In this document: in pieces, positions 59,313-64,000 of the stretch
How positions within the stretch are numbered: the stretch's first letter is position 1
How the letters are laid out: the number at the start of each line of letters is the position of its first letter
Assembly: GCF_019038435.1 (NCBI RefSeq)
Contig: NZ_JAGPOX010000041.1
Span: forward strand, 1 to 64,000
Source of the DNA: Nocardia alni
GTDB lineage: Bacteria; Actinomycetota; Actinomycetes; Mycobacteriales; Mycobacteriaceae
Direction of reading: 5' to 3'
DNA length: 64,000 nucleotides
Translations under genes and position numbers: made by a program
Notes under the pieces: generated by a model
Database searches by the model: none
Seen by the model: only the letters and a program-made list of their open reading frames with translations
Told to the model about the DNA's origin: nothing

Positions 59313-59816
59313 TTATGTAGCCGGGCCGTGTACGTCGGGCCAGGGTATGTCATTGATGTCGTCGGAATCCGGCCAGGCTACGGGGGCAGCAGGTAGTACC
59401 GGTTTTTCGACCTCGAATCCGGCTACATCGTGGATGCCGGAGCCGTCCCACAGCACCTGTCCATCGACCCGAATTCTCGCGGGACAAACAGGATCCGTTG
59501 CCACCGCACGGATGGTCCAGCCGTTACGAAACCCAATTCTGAGCTCGCCGGTCCGAAACGCGACGGATGAGACAACATCGGACGACCGTAGCCCCTGTTC
59601 CACCTGCGGCCGAGTCCACTCCACAATCGGTTTGCGGTCCTGATCACCGGAAATCCGGAAAACCGGCGAAAGCTGCGAGGAATATCCGGCCGCCACATCC
59701 ATTCCATTGGCGAACGACAGGACCAAGCACTGCTCATGCCAGCCGATCGCTACGACCGTGCTCCGACGCAACGGCATCCGCCACCTGCCGTCGCGCTCCA
59801 CGATGATTCCGTCCAC
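59313..59816 (-). CDS. Hypothetical protein, DUF6188-like
   Basis: The 167-residue protein begins at ATG 59816 with AGAAGG upstream. Alternating hydrophobic strands (VVAIGWHEQCLVLSFANGMD, ELRIGFRNGWTIRAVA) resemble the small beta-rich DUF6188 family common in actinomycetes, often next to toxin or immunity genes, but no such gene is beside it. The C-terminus is Pro/Asp-rich. Identification is tentative. The 175 bases downstream hold no gene. Confidence 0.5.
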   Translation of the reverse strand: MDGIIVERDGRWRMPLRRSTVVAIGWHEQCLVLSFANGMDVAAGYSSQLSPVFRISGDQDRKPIVEWTRPQVEQGLRSSDVVSSVAFRTGELRIGFRNGWTIRAVATDPVCPARIRVDGQVLWDGSGIHDVAGFEVEKPVLPAAPVAWPDSDDINDIPWPDVHGPAT

Positions 59817-59887
59817 GAACCGCCTTCTCGCTCAGTACTCCGATAAGTCTGTCAAGCCCTCGCCAGGCAGCCTCTGTCGCGAACGGG

Positions 59888-59925
59888 CGAGGACCCCTCC
59901 CACCGTGTGGTGGAAGGGGTCCTCG
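59888..59925 (-). terminator. Terminator after clpC
   Basis: An 11-bp stem CGAGGACCCCT with its complement encloses CCACC-GTGT-GGTGG. It begins 21 bases past the clpC stop. Confidence 0.8.
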
Positions 59926-59946
59926 TGTCTGAGGGAAGTGGGTTTA

Positions 59947-62490
<2,544 letters not shown>

Positions 62491-62803
62491 CGCTCCCTCA
62501 CTCTCCTGCTCCGACATTCCGGCATCCGGCGCTCGGTGTTTCCTCTCGCGCAAGCCTGCCATGAAGCCCTGGGGTTGCCTCCCCTGCCTCCCACTCTAGT
62601 TGGCAAGGGTGACGGGTGCCGTCCGTCCACCCTATTGCGGACGACCGACAACTCGACTCATTCATGCATAACGTGACCGACGTCGTAATCGTTTCCACCC
62701 CAACTATGCCCAGAGCGAACACCGGGCAGCTCCTCGGGGCGGACATTCATAGCCGCCGCACATCAGCGCGAAGCGGTCGACGGACCCGGACCGCCGGACG
62801 CTC
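62491..62803. other. clpC upstream region, no gene seen
   Basis: These 313 bases between the lipase stop and clpC start encode nothing convincing. TAGAGT on the minus strand at 62593-62598 is a plausible -10, leaving a leader of about 95 bases. I cannot identify a ClgR site with confidence. Confidence 0.45.
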
Positions 62804-63766
62804 TCACCCCCCGACCGCCGGGAGGGTGAGGTGGCAGGGCACCGGTCGCGGATGCGCCGGGTCCAGCGCGTTCAGCGCGAACCCGGCGGCCCGGGCGTCG
62901 GCCACCAGGCCCGCGTGCTCGGAGTAGTCGACCGGGCACCCGTCCTGCAACAGGATCTGCGTTACCCCGGGCCCGGGAGTCACACCGACGGTAAACGGCA
63001 CGATCAGCTCGTCGTAGCGGGTCTCGATATTGGTGTAGGTGACATGCCGGTCGTACACGCCGTCCGCGTTCAGCCGCCGCAGGAACGCCGAATGCCCGAC
63101 CATCTGGCCGCACGGCAGGCACGCCCCTGCCGTGAGCATGGCGTCCACCGCGGGTTCGACGCCCAGCTGCCGGGCGAACGCGCGGATCATGTCGGTCTGC
63201 GGGTCGAAGGTGCCCACCCAGGGCGCGGCCAGTGCGACGAACTTGTCCACCATCGCCTCGCCACCGAGCCGCTTGATGTAGTAGTTGCCGACGATATTGC
63301 CCTGCGAGTGGGCGATCAGATCGACCTTCGAGGCTCCCGTTGTCGCCAGCACCTGGTGCACGAACGCGGCCAACTGCGCCGCGCTGTCCTGAATAGGCCG
63401 CATGCCGCCGATCGCCGAGACGGGCCAGGGCAGATTGTCGTACGCGCCGTAGGTCAGCGCGTAGACGCAGTACCCGGCGTTCGCGAGCAGCGGAACGTAC
63501 ACACCCCAATTGGTTTGCGCCCCACCACCGGTGCCGTGCACCAGCACCACCGGATCCGGATGCGCGGCGCTCGGACGGCAGAACCGGTCGTTGGATCCCG
63601 GGAGCGAGCCGCCGGGATGCTCGAGCTCCCCGGGTACGCCGGAGAAGAGGTTGTAATCTACCGGATATTCGGCGGCGGCCGTCCCCGTCGCGCCGATCCA
63701 CAGCGCCAAAAAAATCGTCACTACCACTAAGGATCCCGGCAGTCTGCGTCGCAGCACGGTCCTCAT
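62804..63766 (-). CDS. Secreted lipase/esterase (lipase class 2, EstA-like)
   Basis: From ATG 63766, with GGGAGGG upstream, the product is 320 residues. A signal peptide (LVVVTIFLALWIGATGTAAA) precedes the mature start EYPVDYN. The hydrolase core shows VVLVHGTGGGAQTNW (oxyanion), IAHSQGNIVGNYY (nucleophile serine), and an acid and histidine in PFTVGVTPG and YSEHAGLVAD. Four cysteines could form disulfides. It is likely an extracellular triacylglycerol or ester hydrolase. The 56 bases before it carry the near-palindrome CGAACGTTCTCG at the promoter position. Confidence 0.88.
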   Translation of the reverse strand: MRTVLRRRLPGSLVVVTIFLALWIGATGTAAAEYPVDYNLFSGVPGELEHPGGSLPGSNDRFCRPSAAHPDPVVLVHGTGGGAQTNWGVYVPLLANAGYCVYALTYGAYDNLPWPVSAIGGMRPIQDSAAQLAAFVHQVLATTGASKVDLIAHSQGNIVGNYYIKRLGGEAMVDKFVALAAPWVGTFDPQTDMIRAFARQLGVEPAVDAMLTAGACLPCGQMVGHSAFLRRLNADGVYDRHVTYTNIETRYDELIVPFTVGVTPGPGVTQILLQDGCPVDYSEHAGLVADARAAGFALNALDPAHPRPVPCHLTLPAVGG

Positions 63767-63831
63767 CGACCCTCCCAAGTTAACGAACGTTCTCGCAGAC
63801 TAACTGGAACGGGTTGCATTCCGGACCGGAT

Positions 63832-64000
63832 TCAGCGAACCACCCTCCCAGCCACCAACGCTCCCACCGGCGAAGCCTCTCCGCACGCCGGAACCATGCG
63901 CCGGGTGCTGACAGCCGGTTGGCGTCCGACACCGCTGAACGTCCCCGCTAACGCAACCACCAACGCGCCCAGCGGCGAAGCGTCTCTGTACGCCGGAACC
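63832..64000 (-). CDS. Possible 3' end of a repeat-containing gene (partial)
   Basis: An open minus-strand frame runs in from the window edge to a TGA at 63832-63834. It contains two copies of a 42-base unit offset by 105 bases, exactly 35 codons: VPAYRDASPLGALV and VPACGEASPVGALV. The frame-preserving spacing suggests coding repeats, but an intergenic repeat is equally possible. No family is recognised. Confidence 0.3.
   Translation of the reverse strand, partial: VPAYRDASPLGALVVALAGTFSGVGRQPAVSTRRMVPACGEASPVGALVAGRVVR
63854..64000. repeat. Direct repeat, two 42-base copies
   Basis: Positions 63854-63895 and 63959-64000 match at 37 of 42 bases. The second copy touches the window edge, so more copies may follow. 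Confidence 0.7.

Noticed and set aside
63779..63800. AACGAACGTTCTCG before the lipase as a KstR site
   Set aside because: The AAC and GTT cores are adjacent without the required two-base spacer.

Overview
The window is GC-rich, densely packed DNA from a mycolic-acid actinomycete, most likely a Nocardia (Mycobacteriales). The main evidence is gene order shared with the Mycobacterium tuberculosis Rv3534c-Rv3596c stretch: hsaF-hsaG-hsaE, kstD, an Rv3538-type hydratase, the ltp2/chsH1/chsH2/chsE2/chsE1 set, fadE34-kstR, mutY, canB, disA-radA, lpqE, carD-ispD-ispF-cysS-rlmB, mhuD and clpC1. Cholesterol catabolism and heme-degrading MhuD both fit that group. I saw no rRNA, tRNA, CRISPR array or insertion sequence.

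Layout. 1-2111 is a worn accessory edge: the start of an SDR gene, a frameshifted HxlR regulator, a Uma2-type nuclease and a decayed ATP-binding protein. 2164-7262 holds lipoamide dehydrogenase, a prolyl oligopeptidase, an alpha/beta hydrolase and a TetR regulator. 7705-13262 is the first block of steroid genes: hsaE-hsaG-hsaF on the minus strand, divergent from kstD and a MaoC hydratase. 13488-21417 interrupts it with an AraC regulator, an Fsr-like exporter, a putative 26-residue membrane peptide, a five-gene MoxR/DUF58/DUF4129 operon and a GYPQ-repeat membrane protein. 21461-29212 is the second steroid block: fadE34-chsE1-chsE2-chsH2-chsH1-ltp2 as one tightly overlapping operon, divergent from its likely repressor gene kstR.

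29428-35075 has a fused trehalose-phosphatase/GH15 enzyme and a zinc/manganese ABC importer. 35080-45824 is housekeeping: mutY, canB, disA-radA, lpqE, carD, the two MEP-pathway genes, cysS and rlmB. 45831-49803 has enoyl-CoA hydratase, hydrolase, acyl-CoA dehydrogenase and amidohydrolase genes. After that come mhuD, a membrane-anchored GH65 enzyme, an OsmC protein, an ABC exporter divergent from a two-component system, an LLM oxidoreductase, a PhyH pseudogene, clpC1 and a secreted lipase. A repeat-bearing open frame runs off the right end.

How the genes work together. Three KstR-type operators (one perfect palindrome, one full match, one with a single mismatch) lie in the two divergent steroid promoters, so KstR probably controls both blocks. 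The ltp2 operon handles the last side-chain cycle, KstD opens the ring system, and HsaE-F-G convert the ring-derived hydroxydienoate to central metabolites. A second theme is promoter architecture: at least eleven genes have a TANNNT hexamer six to eight bases before the start codon and no Shine-Dalgarno sequence, indicating leaderless transcripts.
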